The notes below the pieces were generated by a model. The model searched no databases. It had not been told where the DNA came from and saw only the letters and a list, made by a program, of their open reading frames with translations. Below are positions 1 to 10,005 of a stretch of DNA of 64,000 bases, piece by piece. A program made the position numbers and the translations under genes. The stretch comes from Stenotrophomonas africana. Lineage in GTDB: Bacteria; Pseudomonadota; Gammaproteobacteria; Xanthomonadales; Xanthomonadaceae. How positions within the stretch are numbered: position 1 is the stretch's first letter; each line of letters starts with the position of its first letter. Location of the stretch: the NCBI RefSeq assembly GCF_013004645.1, contig NZ_JABEME010000007.1, forward strand, positions 1-64,000, given 5' to 3'.

Positions 1-180
1 GTTGGCGCCATGGATGGCGCCATCGAGCCCCCAGGGACGGGTTCACGGCGTGTCCCGCTGGCCCATCCCGACCCGCCCCGCTAGCAGCAATCCAGAGCCG
101 CTCTTGACGTTGATGTTGCCGTTGCCGTTGCCGTTGCCTGCCGCAGGCAGCGCCCGCGGCCGCCGCCGCAAGAAAACCCC
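1..180. repeat. Non-coding segment with small palindromes and a hexamer repeat, downstream of purB
   Basis: No credible gene is visible. Two copies of the self-complementary octamer TGGCGCCA lie at 3-10 and 15-22 and could form a hairpin. At 115-138 the hexamer GTTGCC is repeated four times in tandem, preceded by GTTGAT at 109-114. A short open frame on the + strand here is low complexity (Leu-Pro runs encoded by the hexamers) and is not believed. The region may carry the 3' end of the purB transcript, but no classical terminator is seen. Confidence 0.5.
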
Positions 181-1584
<1,404 letters not shown>

Positions 1585-1602
1585 CTACGACGTGCCGGTC
1601 AG

Positions 1603-1676
1603 GTAGTGCCGGCCGCTGGCCGGCAAGCACGCCCGGCCTACGCTTCCATGGAGTGCCGGCCAGCGGCCGGCACTAC
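1603..1676. repeat. SMAG-type REP pair (GTAG ... CTAC)
   Basis: GTAG at 1603 is followed by the palindrome TGCCGGCC-GCT-GGCCGGCA (1607-1625). A second copy, TGCCGGCC-AGC-GGCCGGCA (1654-1672), is followed by CTAC (1673-1676). The two units face each other, so the whole element can fold into one long stem. It sits in the purB/fumC divergent intergenic region. The GTAG head and the palindrome match the SMAG repeats described in S. maltophilia. Confidence 0.85.
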
Positions 1677-1841
1677 CCCTGCGCGTGCACAACGGCCGTG
1701 CAGACGGAACGATCTGGCCCGCCCTCGTCATCCCACGCTGCGGGCAAGGGAGTATCGTTGGCGCAGCCGCCAGCCCGGGAAGCGACACCCTGCCAGCCGC
1801 CGCTTCCCTTTCCCCAACTGAAGTAGTGCGGAGTTGATGCA

Positions 1842-3266
<1,425 letters not shown>

Positions 3267-3276
3267 TCTGCCGGTT

Positions 3277-3333
3277 GTAGAGTCGAGCCACGCTCGACTG
3301 TTGTTCCGGAGTCGAGCATGGGCTCGGCTCTAG
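3277..3333. repeat. SMAG-type REP pair
   Basis: GTAG at 3277 precedes AGTCGAGC-CAC-GCTCGACT (3281-3299). A second, slightly degenerate inverted unit at 3310-3329 is followed by CTAG (3330-3333). It lies between the fumC stop and the terminator. Confidence 0.8.
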
Positions 3334-3343
3334 GGAAACGAAG

Positions 3344-3369
3344 AACGCCGCCCTTGGGCGGCGTTTTTC
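3344..3369. terminator. Bidirectional rho-independent terminator between fumC and the convergent lipoprotein gene
   Basis: Ten-base arms AACGCCGCCC (3344-3353) and GGGCGGCGTT (3356-3365) form a GC-rich hairpin followed by a T run on the + strand. The complementary strand also ends in a T-rich stretch, so it can serve both convergent genes. Confidence 0.9.
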
Positions 3370-3370
3370 T

Positions 3371-3796
3371 TCAGCGACGGTCGGCCACGATGTTGCCGAA
3401 GGTGTCGGTGTAATCCTTGAACTCCGGGATGCGCTGGATCAGATCCGCCGGAATCACTTCCATGCCCTCCGGCGGCTGGATCTTCACCGGCTGCATGTTG
3501 GGATCGGCCGGCGCGGCCACCAGGGTGTTCTGGCGAAGCACCTGCAGCTTGCCGAACATGGTCTGCAGCATCTGCTTCTGTGCGTCGTCCAGCGGAATCT
3601 GGATCTCGTCCATCTTCATCGTGCCGTCGGCGAGGATGATGATGTTCGGTGCCGGCGGGCGACGCACGGTGACCATGCCTTCGCTGACGGAAATCTTGGG
3701 CTTGCCGCGCTCGGCGCGGTGGTTGCGGTACTCCTGGTCACAGCCGACCAGGCCGAGGCAGAGCAGGGCGGTCAGCAGCAGAAACAGCTTCTTCAT
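3371..3796 (-). CDS. Small lipoprotein of unknown function, last gene of the YtrA-type operon
   Basis: Predicted 141-residue lipoprotein. MKKLFLLLTALLCLGLVGC is a type II signal peptide with a lipobox ending in Cys19. The start at 3796 is taken because the longer frame (ATG at 3859) places the signal peptide internally. The mature part includes a QKQMLQTMFGKLQVLRQ helix and a Pro-rich stretch; no catalytic motif is seen. A Pro-Glu-Gly-Met-Glu-Val-Ile-Pro segment precedes a conserved-looking C-terminus. It is transcribed in the same direction as the upstream DUF2884-like lipoprotein, about 100 bases after it, so it may be co-transcribed. Function unknown. Confidence 0.75.
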   Translation of the reverse strand: MKKLFLLLTALLCLGLVGCDQEYRNHRAERGKPKISVSEGMVTVRRPPAPNIIILADGTMKMDEIQIPLDDAQKQMLQTMFGKLQVLRQNTLVAAPADPNMQPVKIQPPEGMEVIPADLIQRIPEFKDYTDTFGNIVADRR

Positions 3797-3895
3797 GACA
3801 TTCGGTTCGGGCCGTCCGGGGGCCCCATTGTAAGCCCGCCAACGCAGTGCGACCGGCAACGGAAGGCCGCTGCCGGTCCGGTGCGTCGATGTGTC

Positions 3896-4507
3896 TCACT
3901 TGGAGAACGTGACCGAGTTGTTCTTGCCGCAGTCGTCCACGTCGCTCTGGTCCATCGTTGCGTACGGCTTGAAGGCCGGCAGCTCGCGCGCCAGAGCCTG
4001 CTGGCTGGCCAGCATCGCCGGCAGGCGTTCACAGATGCGCTTGGCCTGGCTCTCGATCTTCGCGGCTTCGGCGTTGATGCGCTTCTCGACACCTTCGCTG
4101 TCGCCGCTGAAGATGCCCTTCAGAGCTTCACCGGCCGCATTGGCCCCCAGCTTGGCGCCGGCCAGGCCGACGTCCATGCCATCCATCGCGATGGCGACCA
4201 CGTGGCCACGGTACTCCTGCAGGTGGCGGCGCTGGGTGTCGTTGACGGTGACCTCCTTTCCCGCGATCAGCAGGCGGCCATCCGGGCTGATTTCCGCGCG
4301 CGGCTGCTTGTCGGCCGAGATCTTGATGTTGCCCTGGGCGATGTCCTTGCGGGCATCGTCCATGGCTTCCTTGACGGTCTGGCCGACGCCACTGGTGGCT
4401 TCAGCGACGCTCTTGCCGACGGTCTTGTCGGACGAGGACGAGGTGCCGCCGCAGGCGATCAGCGGCAGGGACAGCAGCACAGCGGGCAACAGGCGCAGCA
4501 GGTTCAT
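3896..4507 (-). CDS. Lipoprotein resembling the DUF2884 (YggN) family
   Basis: Predicted 203-residue lipoprotein. The N-terminus MNLLRLLPAVLLSLPLIAC is a type II signal peptide with Cys19, followed by a Gly/Ser-rich linker. The body has a GRLLIAGKEVTVNDTQRRHLQEYRG-type segment (central part) and a helical C-terminal half with two cysteines near the end (ICERLP, VDDCGK), a pattern I associate with DUF2884/YggN proteins of gammaproteobacteria. It follows the GSGD-repeat gene by 30 bases and belongs to the same leftward operon. The molecular role of the family is not known to me. Confidence 0.72.
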   Translation of the reverse strand: MNLLRLLPAVLLSLPLIACGGTSSSSDKTVGKSVAEATSGVGQTVKEAMDDARKDIAQGNIKISADKQPRAEISPDGRLLIAGKEVTVNDTQRRHLQEYRGHVVAIAMDGMDVGLAGAKLGANAAGEALKGIFSGDSEGVEKRINAEAAKIESQAKRICERLPAMLASQQALARELPAFKPYATMDQSDVDDCGKNNSVTFSK

Positions 4508-4537
4508 GGTGGTCCCCTGGAGGTGTCTGGAAGTGGA

Positions 4538-5425
4538 TTACTTGCTGCGCGGCAGGGTGACCTTGCCGCTGACATTGCGATGATCGACGTCACCGCTGCC
4601 GCTGTGGTCGACGGTCAGGCTGCCGCCAACGCCGTCGACCTGGATGTCGCCCGAGCCGTGGCTGCGGACGTGCACATTGCCGCCGATGTCGGCCAGGTCG
4701 ATGCCGCCGGAGCCGACCACGCCCACCTCGACGCTGCCCTTCACCCGCTTGAACTCGATATCACCGGAGCCCACGGTATCCAGCCGCGCGTTGCCACGCA
4801 CATCGGTGATCTTCAGGTCACCGGAGCCGACGGTACCGGTGCTGACGTCGCCGCTGATGTTGCGTACGGTGACATCGCCGGAACCCAGCGACAGCAGGTT
4901 CAGGGAGCTGCCGCCATCGATGTTGAGGTCGCCGGAACCCACTGCAGCGTGGATGCTGCCGCGGGTACCGCGGGCCACGGCGTCACCGGAGCCGACGTCC
5001 ATGCTGAGCGACTGTGCGTTTTCCACGCTGGCATCGCCCGAGCCGACCTTGAACTGCAGCGGCAGGTTGTCCGGCACGCTGCCGCGGATATCCAGCCAGG
5101 CATAGCTGTTGCCCAGGCTGATGCCGCTTTGGCGGCCGTCGCGGCGCAGGCTCACCACCAGCTTGTCGCCCACCTTGCGCTGGTCCAGTACCAGCTGGTC
5201 CAGCCATTCCTGGCTGGAGGCACAGGCGCGCCCTTCCAGCTGACCGCCGCCGGCGCTGGCGACCACCTTCAGGTCATGCTGATTGACCTCGAACACCACC
5301 GTTCTGGCACCGGCCACGTCCAGCTTCAGCGCGCGGGCGGCAGTGAACTTGCAGTTCGGAGCATCGGCGGCCAGCGCCGACAACGGCAACAGCAACAACG
5401 CGGAACAGGCGAGCAGGGAACGCAT
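4538..5425 (-). CDS. Exported GSGD-ladder (DUF2807/DUF4097-like) beta-solenoid protein
   Basis: 295-residue exported protein. The signal peptide MRSLLACSALLLLPLSALA ends in an AxA-type site near residue 19. From residue 128 the sequence GSGD recurs at 128, 145, 163, 181, 200, 219, 238, 257 and 276 (one copy is GSGG), settling to an exact 19-residue period. Such a ladder is typical of right-handed beta-helix proteins of the DUF2807/DUF4097 adhesin-like group. The start at 5425 is chosen over a frame-opening ATG at 5518 because it is preceded by GGAGG and begins the signal peptide. It lies between an ABC permease and two lipoprotein genes. Its ligand or partner is unknown. Confidence 0.85.
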   Translation of the reverse strand: MRSLLACSALLLLPLSALAADAPNCKFTAARALKLDVAGARTVVFEVNQHDLKVVASAGGGQLEGRACASSQEWLDQLVLDQRKVGDKLVVSLRRDGRQSGISLGNSYAWLDIRGSVPDNLPLQFKVGSGDASVENAQSLSMDVGSGDAVARGTRGSIHAAVGSGDLNIDGGSSLNLLSLGSGDVTVRNISGDVSTGTVGSGDLKITDVRGNARLDTVGSGDIEFKRVKGSVEVGVVGSGGIDLADIGGNVHVRSHGSGDIQVDGVGGSLTVDHSGSGDVDHRNVSGKVTLPRSK

Positions 5426-5450
5426 GGGTGGTGCCTCCGGATGGATGGGA

Positions 5451-6479
5451 TCAGATCTCGCCGGCGCGCTTGCGCAGGCGGATGGCAAGGAAGATGAACA
5501 CTGCACCGACGGCCGCACCGATCCACAGTTCCGGCATCGCCAGCGACTTCAACTGTGAAGCCGGGGACATCAGGCTGACCACCGAGTCCAGGTCGCGGCG
5601 CGAACCTTCACCGGCGCTGAGCCGATACAGCAGGTCCATGCCAGGGACACCGCCCAGCAGCAGGCGGCCGACGATGTTCTGCCAGAACCAGCCGGTGGTC
5701 AGGCCGAACAGCGGCATGATCTTGGTGGTGCTGACGATGACACCGGCAAACAGCGGCAGCATCACCGCCCACAGGAACGGCTTGCTCTTGGCCCAGGCCG
5801 AGCACAGCAGCAGCCAGCCGGCGGTGGGCAGCGCCCACAGGGCATAGACCGGAATCCAGGCCAGGTGGCCTGCGGCCAGGGTCAACGGGCTGGCCGGACC
5901 CCAGATCAGCGCCATCGGACTGCCGCCGTGCATCAGCGCGACGACACTGATGATCAACATGAAGCCGAACATGGTGATGATGCCGGCGATGACCGCGATC
6001 AGCGGTGCCACGATCAGTGCGCTGATCACCTTGGACAGCACGGTCTGGGTATCGGACAGCGGCAACGACTTCCAGAACAGGATGCTGCGATCGCGGCGAT
6101 CGTCGTACAGGGCGCCCAGGCAGTAGAAGAACACGACGAAGGCCAGTACCAGGAACGGCCACGCCGAGCTGAGCACCAGGGTCAGGTCCAGGCCATTGCC
6201 GAGATCGGCCAGATCCTTGCCGTTGATGTTGCGGGTGAGCAGCGCCAGGTCCAGGCCATTGACGTTCACGCTTTCGCCATCGACATGCAGGGCGCCGTTG
6301 CGCGCTGCGCGGTTCAGCGCGAACAGGCCGAAGGCGATGCCCACGGTGCTCATCACCAGCGAGATCAGGCCGGCGATCAGCGGGGCATACAGGAAACCGC
6401 CGCGGTTCTCCCAGTACTCGCGCTTGAGCAGCCAGCGCAGGGTACCCAACGGGCTGACGGGGTGGTTGACGGCATTCAT
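5451..6479 (-). CDS. ABC transporter permease of the YtrA-type operon
   Basis: 342-residue inner-membrane protein with at least six hydrophobic segments. The first is LIAGLISLVMSTVGIAFGLF near residue 35, and others are spread to the C-terminal IGAAVGAVFIFLAIRL. A large external-looking loop (residues about 60-100) follows TM1. The segment DDRRDRSILFWKSLPLSDTQTVLSK is typical of ABC-2-type permeases (coupling region before TM3). It overlaps the ATPase gene by 4 bases, so the pair is translationally coupled. Substrate unknown. By analogy with YtrA-operon permeases, an envelope or antibiotic-response role is inferred. Confidence 0.88.
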   Translation of the reverse strand: MNAVNHPVSPLGTLRWLLKREYWENRGGFLYAPLIAGLISLVMSTVGIAFGLFALNRAARNGALHVDGESVNVNGLDLALLTRNINGKDLADLGNGLDLTLVLSSAWPFLVLAFVVFFYCLGALYDDRRDRSILFWKSLPLSDTQTVLSKVISALIVAPLIAVIAGIITMFGFMLIISVVALMHGGSPMALIWGPASPLTLAAGHLAWIPVYALWALPTAGWLLLCSAWAKSKPFLWAVMLPLFAGVIVSTTKIMPLFGLTTGWFWQNIVGRLLLGGVPGMDLLYRLSAGEGSRRDLDSVVSLMSPASQLKSLAMPELWIGAAVGAVFIFLAIRLRKRAGEI

Positions 6480-7351
6480 GCGTAGGTCCCCTTCATGATG
6501 GCGACGAACAGGTCGGCCAGGCCCGGGCTGCGGGTCTCGCCGAGGGTGGAGAGCTGGGTGCGCGGCACGCCATCGAACAGCATCACGGTCTTGCCGAACG
6601 CCAGGCTGCGCTCGTCGATCGGCTTCAACGCGCGGGCCGTTTCGAGCTGGTCGGCATTGACCAGCAGCTCGGTGTAGCGCTGGCCGACCTCGTCCATTTC
6701 CGCATCGAGCACGATGCGGCCATCACGGATGAACATCACGTCGCTGAGGATGTGCTCGATCTCTTCCACCTGGTGGGTGGTGACGATGATGGTCTTCTGT
6801 TCGTCGAAGTAGTCTTCCAGCAGGCGCTGGTAGAACTCCTTGCGATAGAGGATGTCCAGGCCCAGGGTGGGCTCGTCAAGCACCAGGACGCGGGCATCGA
6901 TGGCCATCACCAGCGCCAGGTGCAGCTGCACGATCATGCCCTTGGACAGTTCGCGTACACGCTGCTTCGGCTGCAACTTGGTGTTGGCCAGGAAGCGCTC
7001 ACAACGGGCGCGGTCGAAGCGCGGGTGGACGCCGGCGACGAAATCGATCGCTTCGCGGACCTTCAGCCAGCGCGGCAGCACGGCGACGTCGGCGATGAAG
7101 CAGATGTCCTTCATCAGTTCGTCGCGATGCAGCCGTGGGTCGCGGCCGAGCACGCTCAGGTCGCCTTCCACCGAGGTCAGGCCAAGGATGGCCTTCAATG
7201 CGGTGGTCTTGCCGGCGCCGTTGGGGCCGATCAGGCCGACGATGCGCCCACTCGGAACGCTGAAGCTGGCGTTGTCGAGGGCGACGGTGGTCTTGTAGGC
7301 CTTGCGCAGGCCGCGGGCGGTGATGACCGATTCACTTGCAGTGCTATTCAT
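6476..7351 (-). CDS. ABC transporter ATP-binding protein of the YtrA-type operon
   Basis: 291-residue nucleotide-binding subunit. Walker A GPNGAGKTT lies near residue 43, the signature is ELSKGM (LSKGM rather than LSGGQ), Walker B plus D-loop is VLVLDEPTLGLD, and the switch histidine lies in VTTHQVEE. The C-terminal 70 residues after the ATPase core are an extra domain. It overlaps the permease by 4 bases and touches the GntR gene by one base, so the three are one translational unit. It probably powers the DUF-type permease downstream. Substrate unknown. Confidence 0.93.
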   Translation of the reverse strand: MNSTASESVITARGLRKAYKTTVALDNASFSVPSGRIVGLIGPNGAGKTTALKAILGLTSVEGDLSVLGRDPRLHRDELMKDICFIADVAVLPRWLKVREAIDFVAGVHPRFDRARCERFLANTKLQPKQRVRELSKGMIVQLHLALVMAIDARVLVLDEPTLGLDILYRKEFYQRLLEDYFDEQKTIIVTTHQVEEIEHILSDVMFIRDGRIVLDAEMDEVGQRYTELLVNADQLETARALKPIDERSLAFGKTVMLFDGVPRTQLSTLGETRSPGLADLFVAIMKGTYA

Positions 7352-7710
7352 CAGACTTTCCCCTGGGGCAGCAATTCATCAAGGCTCAGGCCCAGGCGCT
7401 GGATGCGCTCCAGCACGGCCGGCCATTCTTCGTTGAGGAAACGGTCGCGCTCGCTGCTGCGCAGCTGCGTGGCCGCCTGCTCGGTCATGAACATGCCCAG
7501 GCCGCGGCGCTTCTCGACCAGGCCTTCGTCGGCCAGTTCCTGGTAAGCGCGCGAAACGGTGATGGGGTTGAGTTGATAGTCGGCGGCCACCTGGCGCACC
7601 GAAGGCAGGGCATCGCCCGGCTTGAGGATTCCGTCGAGCATCATGGCGATCACGCGCTCCTTCAACTGACGGTAGATGGGAGCGCCGTCGCTCCACTGGA
7701 TGTCGCTCAT
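7351..7710 (-). CDS. GntR-family transcriptional regulator, YtrA subfamily
   Basis: 119-residue DNA-binding protein. The N-terminal winged helix-turn-helix (PIYRQLKERVIAMMLDGILKPGDALPSVRQVAADYQLNPITVSRAYQEL, residues about 11-60) is followed by only a short helical tail, the hallmark of the YtrA subfamily, which lacks a large effector domain. It lies just upstream of the ABC genes with a one-base overlap and two bases downstream of the small first gene. A GGTG-N16-CACC palindrome upstream of the operon matches the motif I recall for Xanthomonas YtrA, so negative autoregulation is likely. Confidence 0.92.
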   Translation of the reverse strand: MSDIQWSDGAPIYRQLKERVIAMMLDGILKPGDALPSVRQVAADYQLNPITVSRAYQELADEGLVEKRRGLGMFMTEQAATQLRSSERDRFLNEEWPAVLERIQRLGLSLDELLPQGKV

Positions 7711-7712
7711 AT

Positions 7713-7952
7713 TCAGCTCCGTGGGGTCAGCGGCTGGGCGAACGAGAAATACGGCATGGACAGGGAGCTGTGCAGCCGACGCGGGGGAGGGGGGGAGGAG
7801 GGGTTGGCGTTCCCTGCCGGAGAGGCGGTCGCGTCCTGCGCACTGTCAGCGGAGTCGGAGAGGCTGGGCGCGGCCAACCAGGCCAGCACGATCAGGGTCG
7901 AAACAGCAGCGGCCGCGGGTGCGGTGAGGTTGCGACGGATCCGGACGTTCAT
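7713..7952 (-). CDS. Small exported or membrane-anchored protein, first gene of the YtrA-type operon
   Basis: 79-residue protein. MNVRIRRNLTAPAAAAV is followed by a hydrophobic stretch STLIVLAWLAAP and a Ser/Pro-rich tail with several consecutive prolines. The start at 7952 is chosen over a frame-opening ATG at 8033 because GGGGGAA precedes it and the promoter lies between the two. It ends two bases before the GntR start. No family recognised. It may be a signal-anchored small protein; the tail looks disordered. Confidence 0.62.
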   Translation of the reverse strand: MNVRIRRNLTAPAAAAVSTLIVLAWLAAPSLSDSADSAQDATASPAGNANPSSPPPPRRLHSSLSMPYFSFAQPLTPRS

Positions 7953-7976
7953 GGCTTCCCCCTGTCTCAGGTGACT

Positions 7977-8000
7977 GGTGTTGTATGCAACTATAACACC
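7977..8000. promoter_or_regulatory. GGTG-N16-CACC operator for the YtrA-type regulator
   Basis: GGTG (7977-7980) and CACC (7997-8000) are separated by exactly 16 bases. The inner bases extend the symmetry: the element opens GGTGTT and closes AACACC on both strands. The palindrome covers the -10 box of the leftward operon promoter, 25 bases upstream of the first start codon. The pattern is the one I recall for the YtrA regulator of Xanthomonas citri. Confidence 0.8.
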
Positions 8001-8017
8001 GGCACGCCTACGTGCAA
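7990..8017 (-). promoter_or_regulatory. Sigma70-type promoter of the YtrA-type operon
   Basis: On the - strand TTGCAC (8012-8017) and TATAGT (7990-7995) are 16 bases apart. Transcription would start near 7983, inside the GGTG-N16-CACC palindrome, leaving a leader of about 30 bases. Bound repressor would occlude the -10 box. Confidence 0.65.
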
Positions 8018-8250
8018 CCCCTGCCGTCCCCAACTGATGGCAGGGGGCAGTCAGATTGCTGAAATATCCCTTTATTCAATTGATTTATAAAGAGAAACAA
8101 AGCTGTCGCAGCGGGCAAGCCGCACCCGCCTTCCATTCAGTGATGTCCATGCTATGTCATCCCGGCACTGCCGATCGCGCCCGTGCAGCGCATTCGCCAC
8201 GCCGCGCAAAGCCCTGCTGGGCCGATGCCATCAGGGGCGCCGGAGCCCGG
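8018..8250. other. Non-coding divergent region with an AT-rich island
   Basis: No gene is seen between the YtrA-operon promoter and the glutathione peroxidase promoter. At about 8055-8105 the base composition falls sharply (CCCTTTATTCAATTGATTT and TATAAAGAGAAACAAAG), unlike the roughly 66% GC surroundings. The island could hold upstream promoter elements or be a remnant of an inserted segment. Confidence 0.45.
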
Positions 8251-8259
8251 TGCTATAGT
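8251..8259 (+). promoter_or_regulatory. Extended -10 promoter for the glutathione peroxidase gene
   Basis: TGCTATAGT combines a TGn extension with the -10 hexamer TATAGT (8254-8259). No good -35 is seen 16-18 bases upstream. Transcription would begin near 8266, giving a leader of about 55 bases. Confidence 0.5.
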
Positions 8260-8320
8260 TCGGCCGATTCCCGGCCGGCAGTGGCCGGGCCTTGTGAATG
8301 GCTACCGCGGACCACTCCTG

Positions 8321-8908
8321 ATGCCCCTGTCGACCGTTTCCCCGCGCCGCCTGCGCGGTCTGTCCCTGCTGGCCTTGTTGGTGGCCGGCATTGCCGGTTC
8401 CACCAGTGCGCTGGCCGCCGATCTGCTCGACCTGGACTACCGGCCGCTGGCCAGCAAGCAGCAGGTCAACCTGCAGCAGCGCTACCACGGTCAGGTGCTG
8501 CTGGTGGTCAACACCGCCAGCAAATGCGGCTACACCCCGCAGTACGAGGGGCTGGAGGCGCTGCAGAAGCGCTATGCCGGCCGGGGTTTCGCGGTGCTGG
8601 GCTTCCCGTCCAACGACTTCAAGGGCCAGGAACCGGGTGATGAGAAGCAGATCCAGGACTTCTGCACCCTGACCTACGGCGTCAAGTTCCCGATGTTCGA
8701 GAAGGTGCATGTGATCGGCGCGGAGGCGACGCCGCTGTACCAGCGCCTGACCGCGGCCACCGGCGTGGCGCCAGGCTGGAACTTCCACAAGTACCTGGTC
8801 GGCCGCGATGGCAAGGTCATCGCCCAGTTCGCCAGCAAGGTGACGCCGGACGATCCGCAGCTGACCGCGGCTATCGACAAGGCGCTGGCCGCAGCGGCCA
8901 CGCATTGA
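8321..8908 (+). CDS. Exported glutathione peroxidase family protein (thiol peroxidase)
   Basis: 195-residue predicted periplasmic peroxidase. The signal peptide ends STSALA near residue 32. The peroxidatic cysteine is Cys69 in NTASKCGYTPQY. Trp153-Asn154 of the active site are in WNFHKYLV, and Cys114 sits in DFCTLTYGV. The usual FPCNQF motif is FPSNDF here: the catalytic-tetrad Gln is Asp99 and the neighbouring Cys is Ser97. The start at 8321 is chosen because it begins the signal peptide; the longer frame from 8183 includes the promoter. The family reduces hydroperoxides with thioredoxin or glutathione; the reductant is not predictable here. Confidence 0.9.
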   Translation: MPLSTVSPRRLRGLSLLALLVAGIAGSTSALAADLLDLDYRPLASKQQVNLQQRYHGQVLLVVNTASKCGYTPQYEGLEALQKRYAGRGFAVLGFPSNDFKGQEPGDEKQIQDFCTLTYGVKFPMFEKVHVIGAEATPLYQRLTAATGVAPGWNFHKYLVGRDGKVIAQFASKVTPDDPQLTAAIDKALAAAATH

Positions 8909-9004
8909 TATCCGGCACGCATGCCTCGACATCGACGGCATGCGTGCGACAATGTTCCTTTTCGCGCCGACGTCGGCGCCCAGACACTTCCAGGAATGCA
9001 GCGA

Positions 9005-9982
9005 ATGAAGATGGGAATGCGCGGCGCCGCGGCGTCGGTTCTGATTCTGGCGATGGGCACTTCGGGTGTCGCTCTGTCGCAACAACCGGCTGCCCCCGCA
9101 GCCGCCAAGGAGACCGCAACCTTGAATTCCCCCAAGCAGAAGCTCGGCTACGCCATCGGCCTGGACGTGGCCAAGTCGTTCACCCCGATCGCCGATGAGA
9201 TCGACGTTGCCGCCCTGCGCACCGCCGTCGAGCGCTCGTTCGAAGGCCTGCAGCCGCAGATCACCCAGGAACAGGCCAAGGCCACCGATGCCGCGCTGCG
9301 CCAGGTCGTGATGGCCCGCAGCGGCCAGCAGGTGCCGGGCGTGGCACCGGGCTCGCAGCCGGCGAAGGTCGACCGCGTCAAGGTGTCGCAGATGATTGGT
9401 TCGTACTCGGTGGGTCCGTCGCTGGCGCAGTTGAAGGACGACATCGACGTCGCCTCGCTGTTTGACGCGATCAGCACCGGCCTGAGCAAGGGCCAGCCGA
9501 AGATGACGGAAGCTGACGCGACCGCCACCATTCAGGCCTTCATGGGCAGCAAGCAGGCCGAAATGCAGGCCAAGGCTGCCGCCGCGGCGCAGACCAACCG
9601 TGAGGAAGGCAATGCGTTCATGGCCAAGAACAAGACCCAGCCGGGCGTGGTGACCACCGCGTCGGGCCTGCAGTACCAGGTCATCCGCCCGGGCAGCGGC
9701 GAGCGTCCGCTGCCGAGCAGCAAGGTGCGCGTGAACTACGAAGGCAAGCTGCTCAACGGCACCGTGTTCGACAGCTCCTATGGTCGTCAGCCGGCCGAGT
9801 TCGGTCTGGACCAGGTGATCAAGGGCTGGACCGAAGGCGTCGCGCTGATGCCGGTCGGTTCGAAGTACCGCTTCTGGATCCCCGGCAACCTGGCCTATGG
9901 CGAAAACGGCACCCCGGGTGGCCCGATCGGCCCGAACGCAACTCTGACGTTCGACGTCGAGCTGCTGGGCGTTCTGCCGTAA
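9005..9982 (+). CDS. FKBP-type peptidyl-prolyl isomerase with duplicated N-terminal domain (FkpA/Mip-like)
   Basis: 325-residue exported chaperone/isomerase. After a signal peptide (residues 1 to about 25) come two successive copies of an FKBP N-terminal dimerisation-like domain (about 42-100, [18 protein letters not shown]; and about 123-180, [16 protein letters not shown]). A long Ala/Gln helix (185-210) and a C-terminal FKBP domain (218-325) with [19 protein letters not shown] and [14 protein letters not shown] follow. AGGA nine bases upstream supports ATG 9005 over 8996 or 8921. Catalyses proline isomerisation in envelope protein folding. It is 23 bases upstream of ugd; slyX follows, recalling the slyX-fkpA neighbourhood of enterics. 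Confidence 0.92.
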   Translation: MKMGMRGAAASVLILAMGTSGVALSQQPAAPAAAKETATLNSPKQKLGYAIGLDVAKSFTPIADEIDVAALRTAVERSFEGLQPQITQEQAKATDAALRQVVMARSGQQVPGVAPGSQPAKVDRVKVSQMIGSYSVGPSLAQLKDDIDVASLFDAISTGLSKGQPKMTEADATATIQAFMGSKQAEMQAKAAAAAQTNREEGNAFMAKNKTQPGVVTTASGLQYQVIRPGSGERPLPSSKVRVNYEGKLLNGTVFDSSYGRQPAEFGLDQVIKGWTEGVALMPVGSKYRFWIPGNLAYGENGTPGGPIGPNATLTFDVELLGVLP

Positions 9983-10005
9983 GTCATCCAGGAGCGAATA
10001 CGGAT

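Noticed and set aside
4628..5060. A CRISPR-like or tandem DNA repeat
   Set aside because: The periodicity (54-57 bases) reflects the GSGD protein repeats; DNA copies differ at most codon third positions and there are no spacers.
3719..5497. 592-codon + strand frame across the lipoprotein and solenoid genes
   Set aside because: It is opposite three good leftward genes with signal peptides, and its repeats merely mirror the GSGD ladder.
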